Shown here: positions 37,404 to 46,836 of the stretch, in pieces
How positions within the stretch are numbered: the stretch's first letter is position 1
How the letters are laid out: every line of letters starts with the position of its first letter
From: an uncultured Prevotellaceae bacterium
GTDB lineage: Bacteria; Bacteroidota; Bacteroidia; Bacteroidales; Bacteroidaceae
NCBI GenBank assembly: GCA_947166345.1
Contig: CAMVDU010000004.1
Location: 39,722-103,721 of the forward strand
Direction of reading: 5' to 3'
Length of the DNA stretch: 64,000 bases
The notes under the pieces: model-generated
Database searches by the model: none
What the model was told of the DNA's origin: nothing
Seen by the model: the letters and a program-made list of their open reading frames with translations, nothing else
Made by a program: the position numbers and the translations under genes

Positions 37404-38711
37404 CTATACAGACATCCCTCCCTTCGGGAGGGCTTGGGTGGGCTTTCTTTCGATTGTTTGCTCTCTATCTGGTCCAATTGAAATAATGGTAATAGGCGTT
37501 TCGAGCTGTTTCTCCAAGAAGTCGATATAGTCACGGAAAGCCTGGGGGAACTGATCCTCAGAGGTGAACTTGGTCATATCGGTCTTCCAGCCAGGGAGCT
37601 CCTGATAGACAGGTTCGATGCCCTGCTCGATGTTATAGGGGAAGTCGCGCGTCAGCTGTCCGTTCACATTATAGGCCGTGCAAGCCTTGATGGTATCGAA
37701 GCCGTCGAGCACGTCGCTCTTCATCATGATGAGCTGGGTGACACCATTCACCATGATACTGTAGCGCAAGGCCACCAGGTCGATCCAGCCGCAACGACGC
37801 TCACGACCTGTCACAGCACCATACTCATGACCCAGATCACGGATTTTCTTACCCGTCTCGTCAAAGAGCTCTGTGGGGAAGGGACCTGCACCAACACGTG
37901 TGCAGTATGCTTTCATGATACCATAGACCTCGCCAATCTTGTTGGGGCCGATACCCAGACCCGTGCAGGCACCAGCACAAATGGTGTTGCTGGAGGTCAC
38001 GAAAGGATAAGAGCCGAAATCGACATCGAGCATCGTTCCCTGGGCACCCTCGCAAAGCACGTTCTTGCCGCTGCTGAGCAGATGGTTGATCTCGTGTTCA
38101 GAATCGACGATGGGGAACTGACGCAGGTACTCGATGCCCTCGAGCCACTTCTTCTCTACTTCAGTGATGTCGTAGTCGAAATGCAGCGATTTCAGGATAG
38201 CCTCGTGACGAGCCTTGGCAGCAGCGTATTTCTCCTCGAAGTTCTCCAGGATATCACCCACACGCAGACCCGTGCGGCTCACCTTGTCAGTATAGGTAGG
38301 ACCAATGCCCTTACCCGTCGTACCAACCTTGTTCTTGCCCTTCTGAGCCTCGTAGGCAGCATCGAGCACACGGTGGGTAGGCATAATGAGATGGGCTTTC
38401 TTCGACACGTGCAGACGGCTCTTCAGGTCGTGACCGCTCTGTTCCAGTGCCTTGGCCTCCTCCATGAAGAGATCGGGAGCCAGCACCACACCATTGCCGA
38501 TAATGTTCACCTTGTCACCCTGAAAGATGCCTGACGGAATGGAGCGAAGCACATACTTCTGACCTTCAAACTCCAGCGTGTGGCCTGCGTTGGGACCACC
38601 CTGAAAACGAGCCACCACATCATAACGCGGCGTCAAGACATCGACAACCTTTCCTTTACCTTCATCGCCCCACTGCAATCCCAGCAGGACATCAACCTTT
38701 CCTTTTGTCAT
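37404..38711 (-). CDS. purA: Adenylosuccinate synthetase with a repeat-encoded C-terminus
   Basis: A 435-residue GTP-dependent enzyme making adenylosuccinate from IMP and Asp. P-loop-like LGLQWGDEGKGKVVD, IMP/GTP motifs GPNAGHTLEF, GTTGKGIGPTYTDKVSR, GAQGTMLDVDFGSYPFVTSSNT and TGRERRCGWIDLVALR are intact. The family normally ends shortly after VGPDREQTI; here the frame continues as [15 protein letters not shown], which is translated from the 35-bp inverted repeat. The tail is therefore probably acquired and functionally neutral. It lies 19 bp after fur. Confidence 0.96.
   Translation of the reverse strand: MTKGKVDVLLGLQWGDEGKGKVVDVLTPRYDVVARFQGGPNAGHTLEFEGQKYVLRSIPSGIFQGDKVNIIGNGVVLAPDLFMEEAKALEQSGHDLKSRLHVSKKAHLIMPTHRVLDAAYEAQKGKNKVGTTGKGIGPTYTDKVSRTGLRVGDILENFEEKYAAAKARHEAILKSLHFDYDITEVEKKWLEGIEYLRQFPIVDSEHEINHLLSSGKNVLCEGAQGTMLDVDFGSYPFVTSSNTICAGACTGLGIGPNKIGEVYGIMKAYCTRVGAGPFPTELFDETGKKIRDLGHEYGAVTGRERRCGWIDLVALRYSIMVNGVTQLIMMKSDVLDGFDTIKACTAYNVNGQLTRDFPYNIEQGIEPVYQELPGWKTDMTKFTSEDQFPQAFRDYIDFLEKQLETPITIISIGPDREQTIERKPTQALPKGGMSV
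37412..37446 (-). repeat. Right 35-bp inverted repeat of the DUF559 cassette, coding the PurA tail
   Basis: On the minus strand it reads like the left copy with one mismatch. It is translated as the last 13 residues of PurA, and the TAG stop follows 5 bp beyond the repeat. Confidence 0.92.
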
Positions 38712-38730
38712 AATTTTATCTTATGTGTTG

Positions 38731-39219
38731 TTATTTTTTCTGAGTATGTTTCATTCTTGTCAGCACAGCCTGACAGGAAGAGCAGATACCATAGATATAC
38801 AACGAGAAGCCGTCCTTACGGAAACGCTTCAGGTGCAGTTCATTGATGGCTGCGCTGATCTCTGGAGCACGTATCTCTGTCACCTTGCCACACATCGTAC
38901 AGATCTGGTGACAATGGCTGTCGCCCGCATAGCAAGCCTCATACTTCGTGGCACCCTGGAAACGGTGACGAATCACCAGACGCAGTTCCATGAAGAGGCG
39001 CAGGGTATTGTACAACGTGGCCCTGCTTACAGGAAACTTGTATTTCCCCGTCAACAGGTCGCCCAGCTCTTCAATGGTGAAATGCCCGTCAATATTATAA
39101 ACAGCCTTGAGAATAGAGTAACGCTCCACCGTTTTGCGGTGGTTGTTCATCTCCAGATAGTTATCCAGAATGTGAGTCACAGCCGACATCACACTCGCAT
39201 TGCATTCCTTAATCTTCAT
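38731..39219 (-). CDS. Fur/PerR-family metalloregulator
   Basis: A 162-residue repressor. The N-terminal winged helix (VSRATLYNTLRLFMELRLV) and dimerisation domain are present. Metal ligands are visible: HCHQICTMCGKV (with CxxC) and CSSC near the C-terminus for structural zinc. Whether it senses iron, peroxide or another metal cannot be read. It heads the fur-purA-(DUF559)-hisS-uvrD run, with a -7 box just upstream giving a very short leader. Confidence 0.9.
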   Translation of the reverse strand: MKIKECNASVMSAVTHILDNYLEMNNHRKTVERYSILKAVYNIDGHFTIEELGDLLTGKYKFPVSRATLYNTLRLFMELRLVIRHRFQGATKYEACYAGDSHCHQICTMCGKVTEIRAPEISAAINELHLKRFRKDGFSLYIYGICSSCQAVLTRMKHTQKK

Positions 39220-39229
39220 AAACCGACTG

Positions 39230-39237
39230 CAAAGTTA
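39230..39237 (-). promoter_or_regulatory. -7 box TAACTTTG of the fur-purA-hisS-uvrD run
   Basis: Minus-strand TAnnTTTG, 10 bp before the ATG at 39219. Confidence 0.7.
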
Positions 39238-39339
39238 CAACTTTTTCTGCAGATACAAGCATACTTATCTATAAAAAGTCTAAAAAACGAAGCAGACGGT
39301 CTTTCCAAGCGTTTCAGACCAACTCCCAGAGCACACAAC

Positions 39340-39376
39340 AAAAAGACTGGGAGCGCCTTATACAAGCGCCCCCAGT
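39340..39376 (-). terminator. Rho-independent terminator of the methylmalonyl-CoA mutase operon
   Basis: On the minus strand a hairpin with arms beginning ACTGGG and ending CCCAGT and GC-rich inner pairs is followed by CTTTTTG; about 27 bp beyond the stop. Confidence 0.85.
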
Positions 39377-39402
39377 GTCTCATATTAACCTCAGACGAAG
39401 GG

Positions 39403-41568
39403 TTACTCCTCGTCGAGCAGGATGTTCATCATCTCTACGGCAGCCTTAGCCACAGAGGTGCCAGGGCCAAAGATGGCAGCTACGCCAGCCTTGTAGAGGA
39501 AGTCGTAGTCCTGGGCAGGAATCACACCACCAGCGATGACCATGATGTCCTCACGACCCAGTTTCTTCAACTCCTCAATCAACTGAGGAATGAGGGTCTT
39601 GTGACCAGCAGCCAACGAGCTGGCACCCACGATATGGACGTCGTTCTCGACAGCCTCACGGGCAGCCTCAGCAGGCGTCTGGAACAGCGGTCCCATATCG
39701 ACGTCGAAGCCACAGTCGGCATAACCTGTTGCCACTACCTTTGCACCACGGTCGTGACCGTCCTGACCCATCTTGGCAACGAAGATACGCGGACGGCGAC
39801 CCTCCTTCTGAGCAAACTCGTCGGTAAGGCGCTTGGCCTCCTCGAAGTCTTTGTCGTTCTTTGATTCTGAACTATACACGCCTGAAATTGTTCTGATTAC
39901 TGCTTTATAACGACCCACGATCTCCTCGCAGGCATCTGAAATCTCACCAAGGGTACAACGCAACTGGGCAGCCTTCACAGCCAGATCCAGGAGGTTGTTC
40001 TCGCTCTTACGACCCTCGTTGAAGTCGCGCACGCACTCGGTGATAGCCTTGAGTGCTGCCTGGCAAGCGGCCTCGTCGCGCTTTGCACGTACCTCCTTGA
40101 GGTTCTCTTCCTGCTGACGGCGTACAGCGGTGTTATCAACCTCGAGGATATCGATAGGATCCTCGTGCTCCAAACGGTACTTGTTGGTACCAACGATGGT
40201 CTGAACACCACTATCGATACGAGCCTGAGTACGGGCTGCAGCCTCCTCGATACGCATCTTAGGCAGACCTGTCTCAATAGCCTTAGCCATACCGCCCAGC
40301 TTCTCAATCTCCTGGATATGCTCCCAAGCCTTGTGAACCAGCTCGTTGGTCAGGGTCTCCACATAGTACGAACCAGCCCATGGGTCGATCTGCTTGCACA
40401 CCTTAGTCTCGTTCTGGATATAGATCTGGGTGTTACGAGCGATACGAGCCGAGAAGTCAGTAGGCAGAGCGATAGCCTCATCAAGTGCATTGGTGTGCAG
40501 CGACTGGGTGTGACCCAGCACGGCAGCCATAGCCTCGATACAGGTACGACCTACGTTGTTGAAGGGGTCCTGCTCGGTGAGCGACCAACCTGATGTCTGC
40601 GAGTGGGTACGGAGAGCCAAAGACTTAGGATTCTTAGCACCGAAGCTCTTCACAATCTTAGCCCACAGCAGTCGGCCAGCACGCATCTTGGCAATCTCCA
40701 TGAAGTGGTTCATACCGATAGCCCAGAAGAACGAGAGACGAGGTGCAAAAGCATCCACATCGATACCGGCATTCACACCAGTACGCAGGTAGTCCATACC
40801 ATCGGCCAAGGTGTAAGCCAACTCGATATCAGCCGTAGCACCAGCCTCCTGCATGTGATAACCTGAGATAGAGATGCTGTTGAACTTAGGCATCTTCTGT
40901 GAGGTGTACTCGAAGATATCAGCGATAATCTTCATGGAGAATGCAGGGGGATAGATATAGGTGTTACGCACCATGAACTCCTTCAGGATATCGTTCTGGA
41001 TGGTTCCTGCCATTTCTTCTAATTGAGCGCCCTGCTCCAGACCTGCTACGATGTAGAATGCCAGGATAGGCAGCACGGCACCGTTCATGGTCATCGACAC
41101 AGACATCTTATTCAAGGGGATACCGCTGAAGAGCACCTTCATGTTCTCCTCGTTACAGATACTTACACCAGCCTTACCCACATCGCCCACTACACGAGCG
41201 TTATCGGGGTCGTAACCACGGTGTGTAGGCAGGTCGAAGGCTACAGAAAGACCTTTCTGACCCGAAGCCAGGTTACGGCGATAGAAGGCATTCGACTCTT
41301 CGGCTGTTGAGAATCCGGCATACTGACGGATAGTCCAAGGCTTGAAGGGGTACATCATCGAATACGGACCACGCAGATAGGGAGGGATACCAGCTGTAAA
41401 GTCGAGGTGCTCCATACCCTCAAGGTCTTCCTTCGTATAAACCGGACGAACCTCGATGTGCTCTGGGGTTTTCCAGTTGGCCTCAATATGATTGTCTTTA
41501 ATCCACTTGGCACCATCTTGAGCCTTGATGCCTGCATAGATATCAATATCTTTAAACTGTTTACGCAT
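39403..41568 (-). CDS. mutB: Methylmalonyl-CoA mutase, large (alpha) subunit
   Basis: A 721-residue B12-dependent enzyme interconverting succinyl-CoA and methylmalonyl-CoA, the key step of propionate formation from succinate. The TIM-barrel part carries [21 protein letters not shown] and [11 protein letters not shown]; the C-terminal B12 domain has the cobalt-ligand motif DGHDRG (DxHxxG) in [27 protein letters not shown]. Length is normal. It is second in the operon, 19 bp after the small subunit, with a terminator downstream. Confidence 0.97.
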   Translation of the reverse strand: MRKQFKDIDIYAGIKAQDGAKWIKDNHIEANWKTPEHIEVRPVYTKEDLEGMEHLDFTAGIPPYLRGPYSMMYPFKPWTIRQYAGFSTAEESNAFYRRNLASGQKGLSVAFDLPTHRGYDPDNARVVGDVGKAGVSICNEENMKVLFSGIPLNKMSVSMTMNGAVLPILAFYIVAGLEQGAQLEEMAGTIQNDILKEFMVRNTYIYPPAFSMKIIADIFEYTSQKMPKFNSISISGYHMQEAGATADIELAYTLADGMDYLRTGVNAGIDVDAFAPRLSFFWAIGMNHFMEIAKMRAGRLLWAKIVKSFGAKNPKSLALRTHSQTSGWSLTEQDPFNNVGRTCIEAMAAVLGHTQSLHTNALDEAIALPTDFSARIARNTQIYIQNETKVCKQIDPWAGSYYVETLTNELVHKAWEHIQEIEKLGGMAKAIETGLPKMRIEEAAARTQARIDSGVQTIVGTNKYRLEHEDPIDILEVDNTAVRRQQEENLKEVRAKRDEAACQAALKAITECVRDFNEGRKSENNLLDLAVKAAQLRCTLGEISDACEEIVGRYKAVIRTISGVYSSESKNDKDFEEAKRLTDEFAQKEGRRPRIFVAKMGQDGHDRGAKVVATGYADCGFDVDMGPLFQTPAEAAREAVENDVHIVGASSLAAGHKTLIPQLIEELKKLGREDIMVIAGGVIPAQDYDFLYKAGVAAIFGPGTSVAKAAVEMMNILLDEE

Positions 41569-41587
41569 AATTCAAGTCTCCTATTCT

Positions 41588-43450
41588 TTAAATACCAAGT
41601 TTCTGATTATATTCTTTCAAAGTCTCGAGCACATTGCACTTCACGTGGATGTAGTTCTCGATACCAGCAGCCTTGAGGTCTTCCATACAAGCGGGAGCAC
41701 CAGCCACGACAAACATCGCACGACCATTCAAATACTGGAAGGCAGGAATAGCGTACTCGGCATACTCATCGTCAGAAGAGCAGATGACCACGATATCGGC
41801 CTTAGCCTCGAGAGCAGCATCTACACCTTCCTCAACGGTCTTAAAGCCGAGGTTGTCAATCACCTTGTAGCCAGCACAAGCCAGGAAGTTGCACGAGAAC
41901 TGTGCACGGGCCTGACGCATGGCCAGATTACCGATGGTCAGCATGAAGGCCGTAGGAACCTTAGCAGCCTTTTCAGTAGTCAGGCGGAGGGTCTCGAAGT
42001 CAGATGCCATACGGCTCAGCTTCAGGGCAGGCACGTCGGCATCGCCAGCGTGGGTAGCCTGGCAGCAGCAGCCCATGTCAACGGGCACCTTGCCTTCGCT
42101 CTTCTCGGTGAAGTTGGGGAACTGGTTGGTACCCAGCAGGAACTCCTTGCGCTTGGCAGCATCACCATGACGCTTCACATTGGTAGCGTTGATATCCTCC
42201 TGAATAGTACCTTTCTTCACAGCCTCCAGGAAGCCACCTTCGTCCTCCACCTTGAGGAACAGCTTCCAAGCCTCCTGAGCCAGTGCATCTGTCAGGTGCT
42301 CAATATAATAGGAACCCGCAGAGGCATCGACGATACGGTCGAAGTGGGCCTCCTCCTTGATGAGCAACTGCTGGTTGCGGGCAATACGCTCGCTGAACTC
42401 AGTAGGCTTCTCATAAGGAGCGTCGAACGGTGTGACCACCATCGAGTGAACACCACCCAGAGCAGCACTCATGGCCTCTGTCTGCGAACGCAGCAGGTTG
42501 ACATAGCTGTCAAACAATGTCTGGTTATATGTTGAGGTAGAGGCATTGATAATCATCTTGCAAGCGCAGTCGCACTTGGGCTCATACTGCTTGACAATCT
42601 GTGCCCACAGCATGCGGACGGCACGGAACTTGGCAATCTCCATGAAGTAGTTCTCAGAGATACCCATGTAGAACTTGATCTTCTTGGCAGCGAGATCCAC
42701 ATCGACACCAGCATCCACCAGCTGCTGCAGGTACTCGTTACCCCAGGCAAGGGCATAACCCATCTCCTGTACGATGTAGGCACCGGCATTGTTCAGCAGG
42801 TCGCTATGTACCATCACGCAACGCAGGTTGGGATAGTCCTTCAGTTTTTCTACCAGTTTCGGCATTTCGGGCAACAGGAAAGAAGAGTCCTTGCCCTTCA
42901 TCAGCATACGCTCGATGGGGTCGAAGCCCAGACCACCCACAATCTTCTCCTTGTCGTAGCCCTGCTTCTCGAAGTAGGCCACCAGCAGGTCGGCCAGCTG
43001 CAAAGCATGACGCAGACAAGCGCGATAGCTCACCTCTACGATGTCGAGACGGATGTCCTTCAACAGAGCCTCGATATACGCAGCATTGACTTCGTCATGG
43101 CCCAGTTTGAAGCCGATAGAGTCAACGCCCTTCATCAGCAGGTCGAGTGCTTTTTTGTTGGCTGCCACAGGATCGCCACCTACGACGACATTCTGACGGA
43201 CATACCACTCGTTGGTGTCTTTCTTGTTACCACGAACAAAAGGGAACTCACCTGGCAGAGCGTCAGGTGTCTTCAAGTTGGCTAAATCCTCGCGGCGATA
43301 GAAAGGCTGTACGTTAAAACCTTCATTTGTTCTCCACACAAGGCGTTTCTGAAAATCAGCGCCCTTCAAGTCTACCTCAATCTTGTCCAGCCACTCTTGG
43401 GTGGTAGGCGCAGTAAACTCGGTGAAGAGTTTTTCTTTGATGTTTGACAT
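41588..43450 (-). CDS. mutA: Methylmalonyl-CoA mutase, small (beta) subunit
   Basis: A 620-residue non-catalytic partner of MutB. The barrel domain is conserved (LGFDPIERMLMKG, AKKIKFYMGISENYFMEIAKFRAVRMLW), but the C-terminal flavodoxin-like domain lacks the DxHxxG cobalamin-ligand motif, as expected for this subunit. It is first in the operon; a TACCTTTG box lies about 37 bp upstream. No cobalamin riboswitch is visible in the short leader. Confidence 0.95.
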   Translation of the reverse strand: MSNIKEKLFTEFTAPTTQEWLDKIEVDLKGADFQKRLVWRTNEGFNVQPFYRREDLANLKTPDALPGEFPFVRGNKKDTNEWYVRQNVVVGGDPVAANKKALDLLMKGVDSIGFKLGHDEVNAAYIEALLKDIRLDIVEVSYRACLRHALQLADLLVAYFEKQGYDKEKIVGGLGFDPIERMLMKGKDSSFLLPEMPKLVEKLKDYPNLRCVMVHSDLLNNAGAYIVQEMGYALAWGNEYLQQLVDAGVDVDLAAKKIKFYMGISENYFMEIAKFRAVRMLWAQIVKQYEPKCDCACKMIINASTSTYNQTLFDSYVNLLRSQTEAMSAALGGVHSMVVTPFDAPYEKPTEFSERIARNQQLLIKEEAHFDRIVDASAGSYYIEHLTDALAQEAWKLFLKVEDEGGFLEAVKKGTIQEDINATNVKRHGDAAKRKEFLLGTNQFPNFTEKSEGKVPVDMGCCCQATHAGDADVPALKLSRMASDFETLRLTTEKAAKVPTAFMLTIGNLAMRQARAQFSCNFLACAGYKVIDNLGFKTVEEGVDAALEAKADIVVICSSDDEYAEYAIPAFQYLNGRAMFVVAGAPACMEDLKAAGIENYIHVKCNVLETLKEYNQKLGI

Positions 43451-43487
43451 AGTTATTTGTAATATTATATAAGTTTGTTCCAGTCTG

Positions 43488-43495
43488 CAAAGGTA
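43488..43495 (-). promoter_or_regulatory. -7 box TACCTTTG of mutA-mutB
   Basis: Minus-strand TAnnTTTG, 37 bp before the ATG at 43450; divergent from the tex promoter. Confidence 0.75.
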
Positions 43496-43579
43496 ACTAT
43501 TTTTTTTTGTAACGACGCAAGATTATCCGGAAAATTTCATTTTTCATTCTCTGCAGATGGATTTTCCAAGAATAATGCT

Positions 43580-43587
43580 TATCTTTG
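43580..43587 (+). promoter_or_regulatory. -7 box TATCTTTG of tex
   Basis: Plus-strand TAnnTTTG, 57 bp before the chosen ATG at 43645; the longer frame would begin inside or next to the box. Confidence 0.7.
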
Positions 43588-43644
43588 CATCATCAAACAA
43601 ACCCAGTTATCAACTGGACATATCAAAATGGGCATCAAAAGAAT

Positions 43645-45801
43645 ATGGAGAACAACTTTGCACATCTCATAGCACAGGCATTGAACCTCAACGAAGAGGC
43701 TGTGCGCAACACGCTGGCACTACTGGCAGAAGGGTGTACTATTCCTTTCATCTCACGCTACAGGAAAGAACGCACAGGCAGTCTCGACGAGGTACAGATA
43801 GCTGCCATCAACGACGAGAACACACGTCTCAGCGATATAGCCAAACGAAAGGATACCGTTGTGAAGACCATCACGGAGCAGGAGAAGATGACAAAGGAGC
43901 TACAGCAGCGTATTGATAACTGCTGGGATGCGACAGAACTGGAGGATATCTACCTGCCCTACAAACCTCGTCGTCGTACGCGTGCTCAGGTGGCGCGTGA
44001 ACAAGGACTGGAACCGCTGGCACAGATACTCTTGCAGCAGCGCGAACGCCATCCTGAACAGGCTGCCCAGCGCTTTGTGCAAGACGGTTTGTCAGTCTCG
44101 GACTGTCTTCGCGGTGCCCAGGACATCATTGCCGAAAACGTCAGCGAGGACGAGCGTTCACGTCAGCAGCTGCGTGGTGCCTATCGTCGTACTGCCATGA
44201 TCACCTCGAAAGTGGTTAAGGCTAAAGCCGACAGCGACGAGGCTGCGAAGTATCGCGACTACTTCGACTGGAAGGAACCCATGAAACGCTGTTCCAGCCA
44301 CCGTCTTCTGGCGATGCGTCGTGGTGAGGCAGAGGGTATCCTGCGTCTGAGCATCGACCCCATTGATGATGACGAGTGTATTGAGCGCCTGCAACACCAC
44401 TATGTATATGGACATACGCCTTGCGGAGAATTGGTTGCTGAGGCTGTGGAAGACAGCTACAAACGACTACTAAAACCCAGTATCGAGACTGAATTTGCCA
44501 ACCTGAGCAAGGAAAAAGCTGACGAAGAGGCCATCCGCGTGTTTGCAGAGAACCTGCGTCAGTTGCTGTTGGGTGCCCCTTTAGGACAGAAGCGTGTGAT
44601 AGGCATCGACCCTGGTTTCCGTACAGGTTGCAAGGTGGTGTGTCTTGATGCTCAGGGTAACCTGCTCCATCACGAAGCCATCTTCCCCCACCCTCCTGTC
44701 AACCGTCTGATGCAAGCTACCGTCCATGTGCAGCAGATGATCAGCGACTACCAGATAGAAGCCATCGCCATCGGCAATGGTACTGCCAGTCGCGAGACGA
44801 AGTCTTTTGTAGAAGATGCTATAAAATCACTCCCCTCTCACTCTGGAGAGGGGTCGGGGGTGAGGCTATTCGTTGTCAGCGAGGATGGTGCCTCTGTCTA
44901 TTCTGCCTCGAAGGTGGCACGCGACGAGTTTCCTGATGAGGATGTGACGGTTCGCGGAGCCGTCTCTATAGGTCGCCGCCTGATGGACCCGCTGGCAGAG
45001 CTTGTAAAAATTGACCCCAAGAGCATTGGTGTGGGACAATATCAGCACGATGTGGACCAAACGAAACTGAAACACCAGCTTGACCAGACCGTAGAGAGCT
45101 GCGTGAACCTGGTGGGTGTGAACCTGAACACAGCATCAAGTCACCTGCTGCAGTACGTCAGCGGACTGGGGCCTACACTGGCAAAGAACATTGTGGACTA
45201 CCGTAAGGAGAACGGGGCGTTCACCTCGCGTGCCCAACTGAAGAAGGTGCCTCGTCTGGGACCATCGGCCTTCCAGCAATGTGCTGGTTTCCTGCGTATA
45301 CCGAATGCGACTAACCCATTGGACAACAGCGCCGTACACCCAGAAAGCTATGGTGTCGTTGAGCAGATGGCAAAGGATCAGGGATGCTCCGTAAAAGACC
45401 TGATGACACAGAAGGAGCTTCGCGCGCGCGTAGATATTAAAAGGTACGTCACAGCCGATATTGGTCTGCCCACGCTGACTGACATCATGAAAGAGTTGGA
45501 GAAACCTGGTCGCGACCCACGCGAACAACTGGAGGAATTTGAGTTCGACAGTCGCGTACAGTCCATCGACGACCTCGAGGAAGGAATGGTGTTGCCAGGT
45601 ATTGTGACCAACATCACCAACTTTGGTGCCTTTGTTGACATCGGCGTTCATCAGGACGGTCTGGTGCACATCTCACAGATGGCCAACCGTCGCATCGCCC
45701 ACCCCACCGACGTGGTGAAACTGCATCAACACGTTACGGTGAAAGTCATCGAGGTGGATCATCGTCGCAATCGCATTGCGCTTTCCATGAAACAGGTGTA
45801 A
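43645..45801 (+). CDS. tex: Tex family S1 RNA-binding transcription accessory protein
   Basis: A 718-residue protein. The start MENNFAHLIAQALNL is the family N-terminus. Domains in order: Tex-like N-terminal helical region with TIPFISRYRKERTGSLDEVQI, the YqgF-like RNase H fold (RVIGIDPGFRTGCKVVCLD), helix-hairpin-helix modules (NTASSHLLQYVSGLGPTLAKNIVDYR), and a C-terminal S1 domain (GMVLPGIVTNITNFGAFVDIGVHQDGLVHISQM). It acts in transcription and RNA binding. Residues about 395-408 (SLPSHSGEGSGVRL) are coded by a palindromic repeat inserted in the YqgF-like domain, before FVVSEDGASVYSAS. Confidence 0.95.
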   Translation: MENNFAHLIAQALNLNEEAVRNTLALLAEGCTIPFISRYRKERTGSLDEVQIAAINDENTRLSDIAKRKDTVVKTITEQEKMTKELQQRIDNCWDATELEDIYLPYKPRRRTRAQVAREQGLEPLAQILLQQRERHPEQAAQRFVQDGLSVSDCLRGAQDIIAENVSEDERSRQQLRGAYRRTAMITSKVVKAKADSDEAAKYRDYFDWKEPMKRCSSHRLLAMRRGEAEGILRLSIDPIDDDECIERLQHHYVYGHTPCGELVAEAVEDSYKRLLKPSIETEFANLSKEKADEEAIRVFAENLRQLLLGAPLGQKRVIGIDPGFRTGCKVVCLDAQGNLLHHEAIFPHPPVNRLMQATVHVQQMISDYQIEAIAIGNGTASRETKSFVEDAIKSLPSHSGEGSGVRLFVVSEDGASVYSASKVARDEFPDEDVTVRGAVSIGRRLMDPLAELVKIDPKSIGVGQYQHDVDQTKLKHQLDQTVESCVNLVGVNLNTASSHLLQYVSGLGPTLAKNIVDYRKENGAFTSRAQLKKVPRLGPSAFQQCAGFLRIPNATNPLDNSAVHPESYGVVEQMAKDQGCSVKDLMTQKELRARVDIKRYVTADIGLPTLTDIMKELEKPGRDPREQLEEFEFDSRVQSIDDLEEGMVLPGIVTNITNFGAFVDIGVHQDGLVHISQMANRRIAHPTDVVKLHQHVTVKVIEVDHRRNRIALSMKQV
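44829..44866 (+). repeat. Palindromic repeat inserted in frame in tex
   Basis: A perfect hairpin with arms CCCCTCTC and GAGAGGGG (44832-44839, 44846-44853) followed by TCGGGGGTGAGG. Its layout, a purine/pyrimidine-rich hairpin with a GGGTG arm, is like that of the DUF559-cassette repeats. Confidence 0.8.
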
Positions 45802-45806
45802 TGGGT

Positions 45807-45841
45807 CTTATGGGTCCTATAGGACTTATAGGACCCATAAG
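45807..45841. repeat. 15-bp perfect inverted repeat between convergent genes
   Basis: Arms CTTATGGGTCCTATA and its complement are separated by 5 bp. It lies between the ends of tex and the minus-strand secreted protein gene and could act as a two-way terminator, although a T-run is lacking. Confidence 0.75.
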
Positions 45842-45843
45842 GC

Positions 45844-46485
45844 TTATAAGCCCTCTGAAATAGCCTTCAGCAGTTGCATCAGGCTCTTTTCGTTCTGCCA
45901 ACTGAAGTCGGGTAAGACCACGATGCGTTCCATCATCGTCTTCTCCTCTTTCTTCAGTTTCTTGGACAGTTCGCGCTCGTGAACTTTCACGAACTCACCT
46001 TTGTAAAGAAAGTAGAAGTGACGGAAGACAGGCAGTTTGTAGTCTTCCTCGTTGTTCAGGTCGATATACGACATGCTGATCTGGTCGCCCAAGTCCATGC
46101 TGGAGATATTGACGTTGTTCTTCAGGTTGCGCTCGTAGGTATCCTTGTCGAACAGTTCGATGCAATAGAGCGCGTTGCTGCCGACAGAGTCAATCAGATA
46201 GCCCAACTGCTTGTTGATGCTCACAAACTTGCGGTCCTCAAAATCAACGGCCAGGATATTGTCCATATTAGCTTCCATGGGCACCTCACCCTTCAGAAAC
46301 AGCAGGGAGCCATTCTTCAGGAACACATTTGTGTACATATTTTTCGACTTATGGCCGTCAGTGAAAGTGATGACAGCTGGACGATACTGCCTATAGACAA
46401 CAGGCATCACAGTACGCTTCTGGGCGAACGAACCTAGAGCAAAGCACACAATGCTCAAGACGACAAAAAATAATCTACGAATCAT
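45844..46485 (-). CDS. Secreted protein of unknown function
   Basis: A 213-residue protein with a clear signal peptide (MIRRLFFVVLSIVCFALGSFAQ). The mature part starts with a beta-strand-rich region (TFTDGHKSKNMYTNVFLKNGSLLFLKGEVPMEANMDNILAVDF) and ends in a helical, Lys/Glu-rich stretch. I do not recognise the family. It ends in the palindromic spacer after tex and starts close to the tRNA-Asp terminator. Confidence 0.65.
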   Translation of the reverse strand: MIRRLFFVVLSIVCFALGSFAQKRTVMPVVYRQYRPAVITFTDGHKSKNMYTNVFLKNGSLLFLKGEVPMEANMDNILAVDFEDRKFVSINKQLGYLIDSVGSNALYCIELFDKDTYERNLKNNVNISSMDLGDQISMSYIDLNNEEDYKLPVFRHFYFLYKGEFVKVHERELSKKLKKEEKTMMERIVVLPDFSWQNEKSLMQLLKAISEGL

Positions 46486-46524
46486 TGTTTAAGTCTGTAT
46501 TTATGGTCCTTGATCTAACTACTT

Positions 46525-46560
46525 AAAAAGCTCATCGACTTTTGAATCAATGAGCTTTTT
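46525..46560 (-). terminator. Rho-independent terminator of the tRNA-Asp gene
   Basis: Arms AAAAAGCTCAT and ATGAGCTTTTT; on the minus strand it starts 4 bp after the tRNA 3' end and ends in a T-run. It also separates the tRNA from the secreted protein gene. Confidence 0.85.
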
Positions 46561-46563
46561 CTG

Positions 46564-46637
46564 CGGTGCGTACGAGATTCGAACTCGTGACCTCCTGCGT
46601 GACAGGCAGGCATTCTAACCTACTGAACTAACGCACC
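46564..46637 (-). tRNA. tRNA-Asp (anticodon GTC)
   Basis: A 74-nt cloverleaf on the minus strand. The acceptor stem is GGTGCGT/ACGCACC with discriminator G; the anticodon stem-loop is CCTGC-CTGTCAC-GCAGG with anticodon GTC; the T arm is ACGAG-TTCGAAT-CTCGT. The CCA end is not encoded. Confidence 0.95.
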
Positions 46638-46664
46638 AGTCAAACTGTTTTTCGTTTGCGGATG

Positions 46665-46672
46665 CAAAGGTA
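46665..46672 (-). promoter_or_regulatory. -7 box TACCTTTG of tRNA-Asp
   Basis: Minus-strand TAnnTTTG, 27 bp before the mature 5' end. Confidence 0.7.
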
Positions 46673-46807
46673 CAAACAATTTCTGAATCCCAAAAATAAA
46701 ACCATCAAAACTTTCTGGTAGGTAACATTTTTTAACGTTCGATTCTGTTTTCGTTGAAAGAAAGCATAATTTTGCTGAAAACATTTGTCTATAAATATAA
46801 TAATGTG

Positions 46808-46815
46808 TATCTTTG
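46808..46815 (+). promoter_or_regulatory. -7 box TATCTTTG of the VTC operon
   Basis: Plus-strand TAnnTTTG, 21 bp before the ATG at 46837. Confidence 0.75.
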
Positions 46816-46836
46816 TAGCCGAAAGAACAGAACAGC

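Noticed and set aside
38725..39864. Plus-strand 379-codon frame across fur and the end of mutB
   Set aside because: It spans two well-supported minus-strand genes, a promoter and a terminator.
43451..43644. Cobalamin riboswitch before the B12-dependent mutase
   Set aside because: The leader is only about 35 nt and has no B12-box-like sequence.
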